From assembly GCA_947253405.1 (NCBI GenBank), contig CAMXZF010000001.1, positions 1 to 45,689 of the forward strand: a stretch of 45,689 nt of DNA, written 5' to 3'. Under the pieces are notes generated by a model. The model did no database searches, had not been told where the DNA came from, and saw only the letters and a list, made by a program, of their open reading frames with translations. This DNA is from an uncultured Candidatus Saccharibacteria bacterium (GTDB lineage: Bacteria; Patescibacteriota; Saccharimonadia; Saccharimonadales; Saccharimonadaceae). Below, piece by piece: positions 23,311 to 32,525 of this stretch. Positions within the stretch are counted from its first letter, which is position 1. The number at the start of each line of letters is the position of its first letter. Made by a program: the position numbers and the translations under genes.

Positions 23311-24564
23311 CTATATCCTAAGAATTCTATCGAGTTTATCTTTAATGCTATTATTGCTGTTACTGGTTGTGTCTATTGTATCATGTCCGACTCGCAAAAG
23401 ACCAAGCGCTGTTATCATCGTATGGTCAATAACGTCACCAGTATTATCATTAATCCCGATAACATCGCAAGGTCTAATATGTTTAATCTTGGGACGTTTA
23501 GCAAAGGGCAAATCTTTGTACCAATCAGAAGATTCAAGTCTATCAACCAAAGGTCCAAGTGAAGCGCCACCACCGCATAACAAAATCCTATTAGGTAAAT
23601 GGTCAACTGCCTCAAATTCGCTAAGCGCTAACTGCACCCCAGTAATCCAAACGTCTAAAGTTTTTTGAACTGCCTCATCAATAACTTCTTTAACTTTAGG
23701 TTTAATCTTTGGATCATCAAGGTTAACTTTTAATTTTTCAGCAGCATTGTAGCCTATACCTAAATCGGTGCTAATAGTTTTAGTAAATGAGCCACCAGCT
23801 ACGCCAAACATTCTTGTACCTTCAACACCACCATCATTAACTACGGCAATATCCGTACTACCACCACCAATATCGCATAAAATAGCAGAATAATCTGGGT
23901 TGTCTTTATTGCCAAGCACGGCTCGAGCCACAGCAAAAGGTTCAGCGGCAACTGCTACGAGCTCTAAATCAAGCTCTCTAGCTGTGCGCTCTAGTGCGCC
24001 AATGTGCATCATCGGGGCAAAGGCTGTATAAATTTGTATAGCCACATCTTTGCCCTGAAAACCAATCGGGTTACTAACTTTATAGCCATCAATACTAATG
24101 CTTACGATGGCCGAATTGACAAGCTTAACCTCTACATCACTATTACCAGTTTCAAAGCCAATTTGCTTTTGTGCTTTTTCTGCCGCTCTAGCCTGAACTT
24201 TTTCGATAATTAATCCCATTTCAGCACTATCGAGCTGTCTATCTGGGCGTGGTCGCTTATAGCGAATTGTTGAAGTTAGACCCTTAACGAACTCACCGGC
24301 AATACCGATAATAACTTTTTTAGCCTGAACGCCAGCCTGCTCTTCGGCGTCAACCAAAGCTGACTCAGCACTTTTAATGACACCAGATATATCAGCAATT
24401 GCACCGCTAAACATATTACCAAACTCTTGACGCGCCCTACCTACACCAACAATATTCAGTTCATCATTTTCAGATTTAGCAATTAGCGCTTTGGTGTACT
24501 GCGTACCAATGTCTAAGGCCACAATATATTGCCCGGTATTATTAGATCTAGAGAATATACCCAT
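23311..24564 (-). CDS. FtsA/PilM-like actin-fold ATPase
   Basis: A 417-residue actin-fold protein. Phosphate-1 reads YIVALDIGTQYTKALIA, phosphate-2 CDIGGGSTDIAVVNDGG, and the adenosine motif RILLCGGGASLGPLVDRL. The SHS2-like insertion characteristic of FtsA and PilM lies at about 80-180. It lacks an obvious C-terminal amphipathic membrane-anchor helix as in FtsA, although residues 395-417 (IKDKLDRILRI) could form a weak one. It may bridge a cytoplasmic polymer to the membrane protein encoded just downstream. The -10 TATAAT at 24575-24580 is ten bases before the ATG, giving a very short leader. Confidence 0.82.
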   Translation of the reverse strand: MGIFSRSNNTGQYIVALDIGTQYTKALIAKSENDELNIVGVGRARQEFGNMFSGAIADISGVIKSAESALVDAEEQAGVQAKKVIIGIAGEFVKGLTSTIRYKRPRPDRQLDSAEMGLIIEKVQARAAEKAQKQIGFETGNSDVEVKLVNSAIVSISIDGYKVSNPIGFQGKDVAIQIYTAFAPMMHIGALERTARELDLELVAVAAEPFAVARAVLGNKDNPDYSAILCDIGGGSTDIAVVNDGGVEGTRMFGVAGGSFTKTISTDLGIGYNAAEKLKVNLDDPKIKPKVKEVIDEAVQKTLDVWITGVQLALSEFEAVDHLPNRILLCGGGASLGPLVDRLESSDWYKDLPFAKRPKIKHIRPCDVIGINDNTGDVIDHTMITALGLLRVGHDTIDTTSNSNNSIKDKLDRILRI

Positions 24565-24630
24565 ACTAAGCTACATTATACAACATTAACGCTTAAGTTA
24601 AATAGACTACTAAAGGCTTTACTCTATAAT

Positions 24631-26214
24631 TTATAAGACAGCTTTGGGCATAATTCTTATTAGTCTTCGCTGTGACTGGTGACTGGCATCAAAGCAAGTC
24701 TTCGCACCCACATAATACGGAGTATTATTAGGATCGTTTACGCAATAGTCCCCTTGCCTAAGAAGAATAAGTCGACTAGACTTTGGGATACCATAATAAA
24801 TTCGAAATTGCTTTCTAAGCCATTCTTCCTCATGACCATTATAGGCAAAATCTTGAGATTCTGTGTTTTTAAGTAATACCGGCAATGGCTTAAGCGTAAT
24901 AACCTTACGATTGGATTTTAGCTGCTGTTTTATGCTAATAGCCCGAGCATCAAACGCTTCTTGTCTAATAACTAAAGCTTTTAAAGTGGGTTTGAAATTA
25001 ATGAATAGTAGTGGCAGCTCAATTATTAATAGCAACGCCATGATTCCTAAGCTAATTTTAGAAGATAAGTTATTGCCAACTTTATCAATAATTAATCGAA
25101 AGACCATAGCGGCCACTATCACCAACATTAATGAAAAAATCGATGCTGGTATAAGGTAAGTTCGCATCGCCTTATAGCCACTAGCAGCCATACTCATAGC
25201 AATAAAGAAAACGGCTGTTCCAGCAATCATAAAGACCACCATTAAGGATAGTGCTAGGCCAACTTTCTTACGATCCTTCAGCTTTGGCAAAAGAAACGCC
25301 AAAAATATACCGACTAGCAATATAAAAATCAATCGTCTAGGCGATAAAATATAAAACATTCCTTGAAAATTAGAAAACAGATCATTAAGTGCTCTAGCAA
25401 AATCAAACTGAGAGCCAGTATAGGCCCGCCTATTGACTGATCCCGGAGAAATATAAATTAAAATAAAACCACAAATAGAGGCAGCTAAACCAGTCCATAA
25501 AGTTGATAGTCTGATCTTTCTAAGGCTAGTGACTGGCCAAATTTTAAATAATTTAGCTAGGCCAACCCCGATTAAAGCTAGGGCAAATAGCCCCACTAAG
25601 AAAATATCGGTTAACTCGTTAAAAAATGACCCTAAAACTATTAGCCCAAACAAACCCGCCAAGTGATATTTACTAATTGATTTCTTATAGTTTAAGTGAA
25701 TTACTAAACTAGCCGCCAGAATCGTCACAATAATGCCCGGCACGTAGACATAGCTTGATGTCACCCAAAAATAATTATCGAACAAACTGAAGGACGATAA
25801 AATTATTACCGAATTAATCGCTAGCGCACTAGCTAAAACCAGAAAGTTATCTTTCTTTTTTAGCAAGTTATTTAGCACAACCTTAGCTAGTATAAATGAA
25901 GCCAGGAAAAGCAGTGCGAGCAAAATTAAAGTAGCTACTACAGTAGTCCTATCGTGGAAAAAATAATTAACTGCCCGAAGTGCAAACGCATATCCACCCC
26001 GACCATTTTCTAGAAAGTAAAAATAACTAGCAGACTTAAACGGGTTAGGACTACTATAATGGGTATTTAAAAAGGCGTAATCATCAGCTATCATCCTAGT
26101 GAATACTGCCATTAATAAAATTACAGTTAAGACAACACCACTAATTGCCCCTACCATTAAACAGCGCCAGCGGCCATCGCGATTTAAGTCAGCTTTATTT
26201 TTAATGTCTGCCAT
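24631..26214 (-). CDS. Polytopic membrane protein, GT-C glycosyltransferase-like (DUF6056 type)
   Basis: A 527-residue membrane protein with roughly eleven hydrophobic segments and a C-terminal soluble tail of about 100 residues. The first outer loop carries TRMIADDYAFLNTHY. An Asp-Asp or Asp-Glu in this loop is the catalytic or metal site of GT-C enzymes that use lipid-linked sugars. NGRGGYAFALRAV follows as in DUF6056 proteins. Transfer of a sugar to a surface polymer is inferred, not shown. It lies 12 bases after alaS with a GGAG site four bases from the ATG, so it is co-transcribed with alaS. Confidence 0.65.
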   Translation of the reverse strand: MADIKNKADLNRDGRWRCLMVGAISGVVLTVILLMAVFTRMIADDYAFLNTHYSSPNPFKSASYFYFLENGRGGYAFALRAVNYFFHDRTTVVATLILLALLFLASFILAKVVLNNLLKKKDNFLVLASALAINSVIILSSFSLFDNYFWVTSSYVYVPGIIVTILAASLVIHLNYKKSISKYHLAGLFGLIVLGSFFNELTDIFLVGLFALALIGVGLAKLFKIWPVTSLRKIRLSTLWTGLAASICGFILIYISPGSVNRRAYTGSQFDFARALNDLFSNFQGMFYILSPRRLIFILLVGIFLAFLLPKLKDRKKVGLALSLMVVFMIAGTAVFFIAMSMAASGYKAMRTYLIPASIFSLMLVIVAAMVFRLIIDKVGNNLSSKISLGIMALLLIIELPLLFINFKPTLKALVIRQEAFDARAISIKQQLKSNRKVITLKPLPVLLKNTESQDFAYNGHEEEWLRKQFRIYYGIPKSSRLILLRQGDYCVNDPNNTPYYVGAKTCFDASHQSQRRLIRIMPKAVL

Positions 26215-26226
26215 AAAACTCCATTT

Positions 26227-28140
26227 CTATATTAACACTGCTTTAATACGCCTAATGCCAGCGCTAGATGATTCTTCTTTTTTAATTTTGAACTTAGCAG
26301 CTGTACTGTCAACTGCCTTGCCGTCATATTCACCGCGTTCTGCTAATTGGCCAGTGTGATCAACATGTGGGCCACCGCAAATTTCTAAGCTAGCAATATT
26401 ATCACCTTCACCGATTTGATATACCTTGACGGTTTCACCGTAGCGGCCGCCAAAAGGTCCGATTGCACCCATCTCTAAAGCTTCTTTGGTGGGATAACTT
26501 TTAAAGCTAACTGGTAAATCTTTTTTTATCCAATTATTAACTAAATCTTCTACTTGCGCTTTTTCGTCATCAGTCATTTTGTGGTCTAAGTTAAAGTCAA
26601 AACGTAAACGTTCGCTAGTAATATTAGAGCCGTGCTGCCTGATACTATCGCCAAAAACTTTGCGGAGAGCTGACTGCAACAAATGCGTTGCCGTATGATA
26701 ACGACGATGTTGCCAAGTCTGACCACCTAAACCACCCTTAAACTTGCCTTTAGCTGCAGTTTTACTTAAATCTTTTTGTCTGCGCATTAACTCATCAAAC
26801 CGTTCTCGCCAATCATCAGCAATATTAATTTGACGTTTAGTAGCCTCTTCAATCGATAGTTCAACCGGAAATCCGTAAGTATCATAAAGTTTAAAAATTT
26901 CTTCGCCAACTAAGCCATCATCAGATAGCTTGTTAAACTCTTTTAAGCCCTTACGTAAAGTTGAGCGGAACGCTTTCTCTTCCTTGGTTAAAATTCGAAT
27001 AACCTCTTTTTCAGCTTTAGCCACCTCTGGAAAATAATCTTGATAAATTCCTGCGATAGTTGGTATAACTTCTTCTAAAAAGTTTTGCTCTATTCCTAGG
27101 TCAAATGCAAAACGAACTGCACGGCGTACTAATCGGCGCATAACATAGCCCTGTCGTTTGTTGCTTGGCGTCACGCCATCAACCGCCAAAAAAGTCGCCG
27201 CTCTTAAATGATCAGCAATGACACGCATCGATTGCTTATGGTCATCATATTTTAGTTTGCTAATATGCTCAATTTTCTTAATAATGGGCGTAAATAATGA
27301 TGTCCTAAATATATCTGAAGAATCAATAGCGGCGGCGGCGATCCGCTCTAAGCCGCCACCAAAGTCAACGTTAAATTTAGGTAATTTGGCAAAGCCGTCT
27401 TTAGTACGTACATACTGCATAAAAACTGAGTTGCCAATTTCGAGAAATCTTCCACAATCACAATTGGGATGACATTTGGCGCCAAATTTAGGATTATGCT
27501 CAATCTCACTAAATTCGTAAAATACCTCACTATCTGGGCCACAAGGATCCCCGATTGGTGTCGTATCTGGAGCGCCATTTCGGCTCCACCAATTTTTACT
27601 GCCATCATAGAAAAAAATGCGCTCATTTGGCTTTACACCAATTTCAGCACCATTTTCTTCGGAACCAATATCTACTGTAAGCGCCTTTACACCTTTGGAT
27701 TCAAATAAATTGCGCCAAGTCTCGGCAGCTTCAGTGTCTCTGGGTATATCGTTATCTTTATCCCCCTGAAAGCAGGTTACGTATAATCGTTCTGGGTCTA
27801 ATTTAATTTCGTCTACCAAAAAATGAAAAAACCAGCTGAGCTGCTCTTTCTTAAAATAATCACCTAAGCTCCAGTTGCCTAGCATCTCGAAAAAGGTAGT
27901 ATGGCGATTATCGCCGACCTCTTCAATATCTTGTGCTCGCACACAAGTTTGTGTATCGGCTAGACGTCTACCTTTAGGATGCTCTTTGCCCAAAAGGTAC
28001 TTGAGTAATGACTGCATGCCAGAGCCAGTAAATAAAGTTGTTTGATCATTTTCAGGTACAACTTTTGCTCGATCAATAATAACGTGATTGTTTTTTTTAG
28101 CATAATCTAAAAATCGCTGTCTAATATCTTCGGCCTTCAT
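26227..28140 (-). CDS. alaS: Alanyl-tRNA synthetase, short form
   Basis: A 637-residue class II synthetase. The aminoacylation core has TTLFTGSGMQSLLKYLLG, TTFFEMLGNWSLGDYFKKEQ and GGGLERIAAA. The editing domain has HTATHLLQSALRKVFG and CGGPHVDHTGQL, the four usual zinc ligands. The protein ends soon after the editing domain, so the C-Ala/oligomerisation domain is absent and the linker before the editing domain is short (bacterial AlaRS is usually about 870 residues). Editing in cis should remain. The promoter is TGCTAGAAT ending six bases before the ATG, predicting a leaderless message. Confidence 0.95.
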   Translation of the reverse strand: MKAEDIRQRFLDYAKKNNHVIIDRAKVVPENDQTTLFTGSGMQSLLKYLLGKEHPKGRRLADTQTCVRAQDIEEVGDNRHTTFFEMLGNWSLGDYFKKEQLSWFFHFLVDEIKLDPERLYVTCFQGDKDNDIPRDTEAAETWRNLFESKGVKALTVDIGSEENGAEIGVKPNERIFFYDGSKNWWSRNGAPDTTPIGDPCGPDSEVFYEFSEIEHNPKFGAKCHPNCDCGRFLEIGNSVFMQYVRTKDGFAKLPKFNVDFGGGLERIAAAAIDSSDIFRTSLFTPIIKKIEHISKLKYDDHKQSMRVIADHLRAATFLAVDGVTPSNKRQGYVMRRLVRRAVRFAFDLGIEQNFLEEVIPTIAGIYQDYFPEVAKAEKEVIRILTKEEKAFRSTLRKGLKEFNKLSDDGLVGEEIFKLYDTYGFPVELSIEEATKRQINIADDWRERFDELMRRQKDLSKTAAKGKFKGGLGGQTWQHRRYHTATHLLQSALRKVFGDSIRQHGSNITSERLRFDFNLDHKMTDDEKAQVEDLVNNWIKKDLPVSFKSYPTKEALEMGAIGPFGGRYGETVKVYQIGEGDNIASLEICGGPHVDHTGQLAERGEYDGKAVDSTAAKFKIKKEESSSAGIRRIKAVLI

Positions 28141-28146
28141 GCCTTT

Positions 28147-28155
28147 ATTCTAGCA
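28147..28155 (-). promoter_or_regulatory. Extended -10 promoter of alaS
   Basis: TGCTAGAAT on the minus strand, hexamer at 28147-28152, six bases before the ATG at 28140. Confidence 0.6.
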
Positions 28156-28185
28156 CAGCCCCTAAAAATAACTATTCCAAAAGTT

Positions 28186-29274
28186 TTAGCTATCTCTTAA
28201 TTCACGCAATAAGTCTTTTTGCTTTCTTGATAGGTGGGTCGGTGTAGCTACGCGGATAGTCACAATATGTGGGCCTCTAGCGCCACGAGCATTTCTGACA
28301 ACACCATGGCCACTCAACTTAAAGTCTGTACCCGATTGTGTACCCGCAGGCACCTTCATAGTGACTGTACCATCAATTGTGTCGACATCTAGTTCAGAAC
28401 CTAAGGCCGCATCTACCATAGAAATTGTTTCTTCACTTAATATCAAGTCACCTTCTCTAGTAAACTTTTTATCTGGTTTAACATGAATTACTAAGTATAA
28501 ATCACCGCTAGCGCCACCCTTGATGGCTTCGCCTCGACCGCTTAACCTAATCACTGAGCCCTCGTCAACGCCCGCCGGAATTTTTACTTTCAGCTTAGTG
28601 CGTTTTTTGACTATGCCACTGCCACCACAGCTACCGCAACGCTCTTTGGGAACTTTCCCTTGCCCATTACAATTATGGCAAGTCCGAGCTTGCTGTATAG
28701 AGCCAAATAAAGAATTTACCATCTTAACCTCTTGACCACTACCCCGACATGTAGGACAAGTATCAAGTTTAGTACCCCGTTTAGCACCGCTACCCTTACA
28801 ATCATCGCACTCTTGGTTTAAGTTCAATTCTAATTGTTTTTCTGTGCCAAAGATAGCTTCAGAAAAAGTTAAGCTGACAGATGTTTCTACATTACGTCCT
28901 CTGTTTTGTCTAGCACCAGCTCCGCCGCCAAAAAATGATCCAAACAGATCGCCCAAATCCTCAAAACCATTACCACCAAAATCAAAATGGACATTTTGGC
29001 CACCAAAACCACTAAACGGATTACCTGAAGGTCCAGATGCGCCGCCATCAACACCGGCATGACCAAACTGATCGTAACGGCGGCGCTTACTCTCGTCCTT
29101 TAGTACCTCATAGGCTTGATTTATTTCTTTAAATTTAGCCTCTGCTTCCTTATTGTCGGGGTTTTTGTCGGGATGATACTTAATAGCTAATTTTCTAAAA
29201 GCTTTTTTAATCTCGTCCGCTGAAGCTGTTTTTTTGACACCTAGAATATCGTAGTAATCTCGCTTTTCGCTCAT
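28186..29274 (-). CDS. dnaJ: Chaperone DnaJ (Hsp40)
   Basis: A 362-residue type I J-protein. It has a J domain with the HPD motif (KYHPDKNPDN), a Gly/Phe-rich linker with PFSGFGGQNVHFDFGGNGF, and four zinc-binding CxxCxGxG repeats (CDDCKGSG, CPTCRGSG, CHNCNGQG, CGSCGGSG). The substrate-binding C-terminal domains are complete. It stimulates DnaK ATPase and delivers clients. It is 51 bp downstream of dnaK and has its own TATAAT (29286-29291) 11 bases from the ATG, so it can be transcribed apart from the CIRCE-controlled dnaK. Confidence 0.97.
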   Translation of the reverse strand: MSEKRDYYDILGVKKTASADEIKKAFRKLAIKYHPDKNPDNKEAEAKFKEINQAYEVLKDESKRRRYDQFGHAGVDGGASGPSGNPFSGFGGQNVHFDFGGNGFEDLGDLFGSFFGGGAGARQNRGRNVETSVSLTFSEAIFGTEKQLELNLNQECDDCKGSGAKRGTKLDTCPTCRGSGQEVKMVNSLFGSIQQARTCHNCNGQGKVPKERCGSCGGSGIVKKRTKLKVKIPAGVDEGSVIRLSGRGEAIKGGASGDLYLVIHVKPDKKFTREGDLILSEETISMVDAALGSELDVDTIDGTVTMKVPAGTQSGTDFKLSGHGVVRNARGARGPHIVTIRVATPTHLSRKQKDLLRELRDS

Positions 29275-29325
29275 AACTAAAGACTATTATACTTTATTTG
29301 CCTAAGAACAAAATTCTAACTATCC

Positions 29326-31209
29326 CTATTTTTTATCAACAACTTCACCTTCAACAGCTTCGTCGCTATCAGATTTTTTATCGTCTTTGTTAGCGTCTTC
29401 GTCTTTACTGGACTCTTGATACATCTTAGCGCCAATACCCTGTAAGACTTCCGAAAGATCTTTTGCGGCTGTTTCAAGCTCGTCTTTATCGTCAGACTTC
29501 ATTTTATCTTCGGCTTCTTTGACAGCCTTATTGATAGACTCTTTGTCTTCGCTAGATATTTTATCTTTAAACTCATCTGGCATTTTTTTAGCGCGATATA
29601 TCATATTTTCTAGTTGATTTCTGGCGTCAGTTGTTTCGCGCTTTTTCTTGTCTTCTTCGGCATGCGCTTCAGCTTCGGCTTGAGCTTTTTTGATATCATC
29701 TTTTGACAAATTACCACTATTTTGAATAGTAATAGACTGCTCTTTACCAGTACCCTTATCTTTAGCCGTTACATTTAAAATGCCGTTAGCATCAATATTG
29801 AAAGTGACTTCAATTTGTGGAATACCTCTAGGAGCGGGTGCAATTCCATCAAGGATAAATCGACCAAGCGACTTATTGTCTTTAGCAAATTCTCTTTCCC
29901 CTTGCAAGACATTAATTTCTACCTGTGGTTGGTTATCAGCTGCCGTAGAAAAAACTTGCGACTTGCTAGCTGGGATAGTTGTATTGCGCTCAATTAGTTT
30001 AGTGGAAACTTCACCCATGGTCTCTATACCTAGACTTAACGGGGTAACATCGAGAAGTAGAACATCCTTAACATCACCGGCTAGCACACCACCCTGAATA
30101 GCAGCACCATCAGCCACAACCTCATCTGGATTAACTCCGGCCATTGGCTCTTTACCAAAAATCTTTTTGGCTGCTGCGACAACTGCTGGCATACGCGTCA
30201 TACCACCGACTAAAACTACTTGCCCAAGATCACTAGCTTTCACGCCAGCATCTTTCATAGCCTTTTCGCAAGGTACCGCTAAGCGCTCGATTAAATCATT
30301 ACAAATATCTTCAAGACCAGCTCTAGTTAAGGTCGTCTCGAAATGTTTAGGTCCATTAGCGTCGGCAGTAATAAATGGCAGGTTAACATCGTACTCAGTA
30401 GTCGTACTAAGCTCTTTTTTAGCTTTTTCGGCTTCATCTTTTAATCTTTGCATAGCAGAATCATCGCTAGATAAATCTATACCTGTATTTGCTTTGAACT
30501 CATCCAAGAAGTGATTAACAATACGGTTGTCAAAGTCTTCACCACCTAGGTGAGTGTCACCGTTAGTTGATTTAACCTCAAAGACACCGTCACCAAGCTC
30601 TAGAATTGAAACATCAAAAGTACCACCACCAAGGTCAAAAACGACAATCTTTTCATCACTAGATTTATCTAAACCATAAGCTAACGCCGCTGCAGTAGGC
30701 TCGTTAACAATTCGCTTAACTTCTAATCCAGCAATTTTACCGGCATCTTTAGTCGCCTGACGCTGGCTGTCGTCAAAATAAGCTGGCACAGTAATTACCG
30801 CTTCGGTAACAGGTTTACCTAAATACTTCTCGGCATCAGCCTTGATCTTACCAAGTACCATAGCGCTAATTTCTTCTGGGCTATATGTTTTACCATTTAG
30901 CTCAACAGCAGCATTACCTTTATTGTTAACAATCTTAAATGGTACTAGCTTTTTGTCATCCTGAACTTCTTTATCACTATAACGACGACCAATTAAGCGC
31001 TTAATAGCATAGACCGTATTACTAGCATTAACTACGCGTTGACGTTGGGCTACTTGACCAACTAATCGCTCACCTTTTTTATTGATTGCCACTACTGATG
31101 GCGTGGTGCGATTGCCTTCTTTATTAGTAATTATTTCTGGTTTTCCAGCTAGTAAATACGATACTGCACTGTTAGTTGTACCTAAATCTATTCCTATTAT
31201 TGTTCCCAT
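29326..31209 (-). CDS. dnaK: Chaperone DnaK (Hsp70)
   Basis: A 627-residue Hsp70. The nucleotide-binding domain has GIDLGTTNSAVSYL, VFDLGGGTFDVSIL and VLVGGMTRMPAV. The interdomain linker is DVLLLDVTPLSLGIE, followed by the beta substrate-binding domain and a charged helical lid. It ends in an acidic tail finishing with EVVDKK, close to but not the classical EEVD-like ending of bacterial DnaK. An AAAGGGA ribosome binding site precedes the ATG. The promoter overlaps a CIRCE operator, so HrcA should repress it outside heat stress. Confidence 0.98.
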   Translation of the reverse strand: MGTIIGIDLGTTNSAVSYLLAGKPEIITNKEGNRTTPSVVAINKKGERLVGQVAQRQRVVNASNTVYAIKRLIGRRYSDKEVQDDKKLVPFKIVNNKGNAAVELNGKTYSPEEISAMVLGKIKADAEKYLGKPVTEAVITVPAYFDDSQRQATKDAGKIAGLEVKRIVNEPTAAALAYGLDKSSDEKIVVFDLGGGTFDVSILELGDGVFEVKSTNGDTHLGGEDFDNRIVNHFLDEFKANTGIDLSSDDSAMQRLKDEAEKAKKELSTTTEYDVNLPFITADANGPKHFETTLTRAGLEDICNDLIERLAVPCEKAMKDAGVKASDLGQVVLVGGMTRMPAVVAAAKKIFGKEPMAGVNPDEVVADGAAIQGGVLAGDVKDVLLLDVTPLSLGIETMGEVSTKLIERNTTIPASKSQVFSTAADNQPQVEINVLQGEREFAKDNKSLGRFILDGIAPAPRGIPQIEVTFNIDANGILNVTAKDKGTGKEQSITIQNSGNLSKDDIKKAQAEAEAHAEEDKKKRETTDARNQLENMIYRAKKMPDEFKDKISSEDKESINKAVKEAEDKMKSDDKDELETAAKDLSEVLQGIGAKMYQESSKDEDANKDDKKSDSDEAVEGEVVDKK

Positions 31210-31235
31210 TTTTATCCCTTTCTATTAATTCTGGC

Positions 31236-31260
31236 TAGCAGTCATAATAGCTGACTGCTA
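31236..31260 (-). promoter_or_regulatory. Hairpin in the dnaK 5' untranslated region
   Basis: TAGCAGTCA (31252-31260) and TGACTGCTA (31236-31244) form a perfect 9-bp stem with a 7-nt loop, between the dnaK promoter and its ribosome binding site. Confidence 0.6.
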
Positions 31261-31272
31261 ATATACTTCTAT

Positions 31273-31308
31273 ATTATACTTCTAGCACTCGACTGTCAAG
31301 AGTGCTAA
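31273..31308 (-). promoter_or_regulatory. CIRCE operator and dnaK promoter
   Basis: On the minus strand TTAGCACTC, 9-nt spacer, GAGTGCTAG (31282-31308): the HrcA-binding CIRCE element with one mismatch to the classical repeat. A TTGACA -35 (31294-31299) lies in the spacer. The -10 is TATAAT (31273-31278) at 15 nt or TAATAT at 17 nt. HrcA bound here would cover the -35. Confidence 0.95.
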
Positions 31309-31311
31309 TTA

Positions 31312-31779
31312 TCAATTTTTCGTAACATTAACTAAGCTATGTCGTACCACTTGCCCTTTATAGGCATAACCCTGTCGCAATACATCAGATACAACCTCTT
31401 TGTCGCCCTCTTTATCAATAAACTGTATGGCACTATGATAATCGTGATCAAATAAATCGCCTTTTTTGGTATTAAGCTTTTTTACATCTATATCATTTAA
31501 GGTTTTTTCTAATTTTTTTTGCATGGCCACAATACCAGTCACCCACTCATTTCTAGCTATATCACTAGGTACGTTCTCAGTAGCTTTATCAATAATATCT
31601 AGTATTGGTAATATTTTTTTTATAATATCAGTTTGGCCGCTAGCTTTTGCTCGCGCTAGATCTTCCGCAGTGTGCTTGCGGTAATTTTCAAAGTCAGCAC
31701 GAGTACGTTGCAAATCATATATCAATTCCGCTATCTTTTGGTCATAGTCTTCTTGTTTTTTATTCAATTTTTTACCCAA
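31312..31779 (-). CDS. grpE: Nucleotide exchange factor GrpE
   Basis: A 155-residue protein with an N-terminal long helix (YDLQRTRADFENYRKHTAEDL) for dimerisation and a C-terminal beta domain ending in VLRQGYAYKGQVVRHSLVNV, which contacts DnaK. It promotes ADP release from DnaK. It is shorter than the usual 180-200 residues because the acidic N-terminal extension is missing. It lies 14 bases after hrcA with an AAGGAG ribosome binding site, and the dnaK CIRCE starts right after its stop. Confidence 0.95.
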   Translation of the reverse strand: MGKKLNKKQEDYDQKIAELIYDLQRTRADFENYRKHTAEDLARAKASGQTDIIKKILPILDIIDKATENVPSDIARNEWVTGIVAMQKKLEKTLNDIDVKKLNTKKGDLFDHDYHSAIQFIDKEGDKEVVSDVLRQGYAYKGQVVRHSLVNVTKN

Positions 31780-31793
31780 TTTATACTCCTTTT

Positions 31794-32516
31794 CTACATA
31801 GCTAAATAGCGCTCTAATAATTTACCGGTTTTAGATACTAAGGCCATGACCTTAATATAACTTTGTCTAGTCGGGCCCAAGACCCCAATATAACTACTAT
31901 CGGAATAAGGTGAAGAAAAGCGACTAATAATTAATGAAACACCACTATCGCGCCCAATTGGATTTTCCGAACCAATAAATACACTTAAGGTATCATTGGG
32001 TGCAGTTTCTTTTAGCCAAGGCTCTAAGTTATCCAACAAACTAGCGACCGAACGAACGTTTTCGCCATCATCAAACTCTGGTTGCGAAAACAAGTTAGCC
32101 ATACCACTGAGATAAAGCTGGTCACCAATAGTAGCAAGACCTAAGTTATGTGTTATCTCCACCAAAGAGTCAACGGCAGCTTTAATAGCTAAATCAGTAC
32201 GATCACATATACCATGCACTCTAGTAGCAATAACTTTAGCGTAATGGTCTTCACTGTTACTAATTTTCTTTAGCGCACCAGTTTCAGTAATGCTGTTTAC
32301 ATAAATTCTATAGCCCTTATCAGTTGGTATCCGACCTGCAGAAGTATGTGGCTGCGTTAAATAACCCATTTCCTCTAATTTTGCCATCTCACTTCGCATA
32401 GTAGCTGGTGAAACATCAAACAGCTTAGCCAAAAGAACACTGCCTACTGGCGTAGCTAGTTCGGCATACTGCTCAACTATAGCAGTTAATATTTTTGCTT
32501 GGCGTTCACTCATCAT
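31794..32516 (-). CDS. hrcA: Heat-inducible transcription repressor HrcA
   Basis: A 240-residue repressor. The N-terminal winged helix reads MSERQAKILTAIVEQYAELATPVGS, then SPATMRSEMAKLEEMGYLTQPHTSAGRIPTDKGYR, the family signature. The middle GAF-like dimerisation domain and a shortened C-terminal part follow (bacterial HrcA is usually 320-340 residues). It binds CIRCE elements and is itself kept active by chaperones (GroEL in model species). The ATG-ATG at 32516 is preferred over an upstream reading because the promoter and a CIRCE-like repeat lie between 32526 and 32564. The leader would be only about two bases. Confidence 0.93.
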   Translation of the reverse strand: MMSERQAKILTAIVEQYAELATPVGSVLLAKLFDVSPATMRSEMAKLEEMGYLTQPHTSAGRIPTDKGYRIYVNSITETGALKKISNSEDHYAKVIATRVHGICDRTDLAIKAAVDSLVEITHNLGLATIGDQLYLSGMANLFSQPEFDDGENVRSVASLLDNLEPWLKETAPNDTLSVFIGSENPIGRDSGVSLIISRFSSPYSDSSYIGVLGPTRQSYIKVMALVSKTGKLLERYLAM

Positions 32517-32525
32517 GCTAACAAT

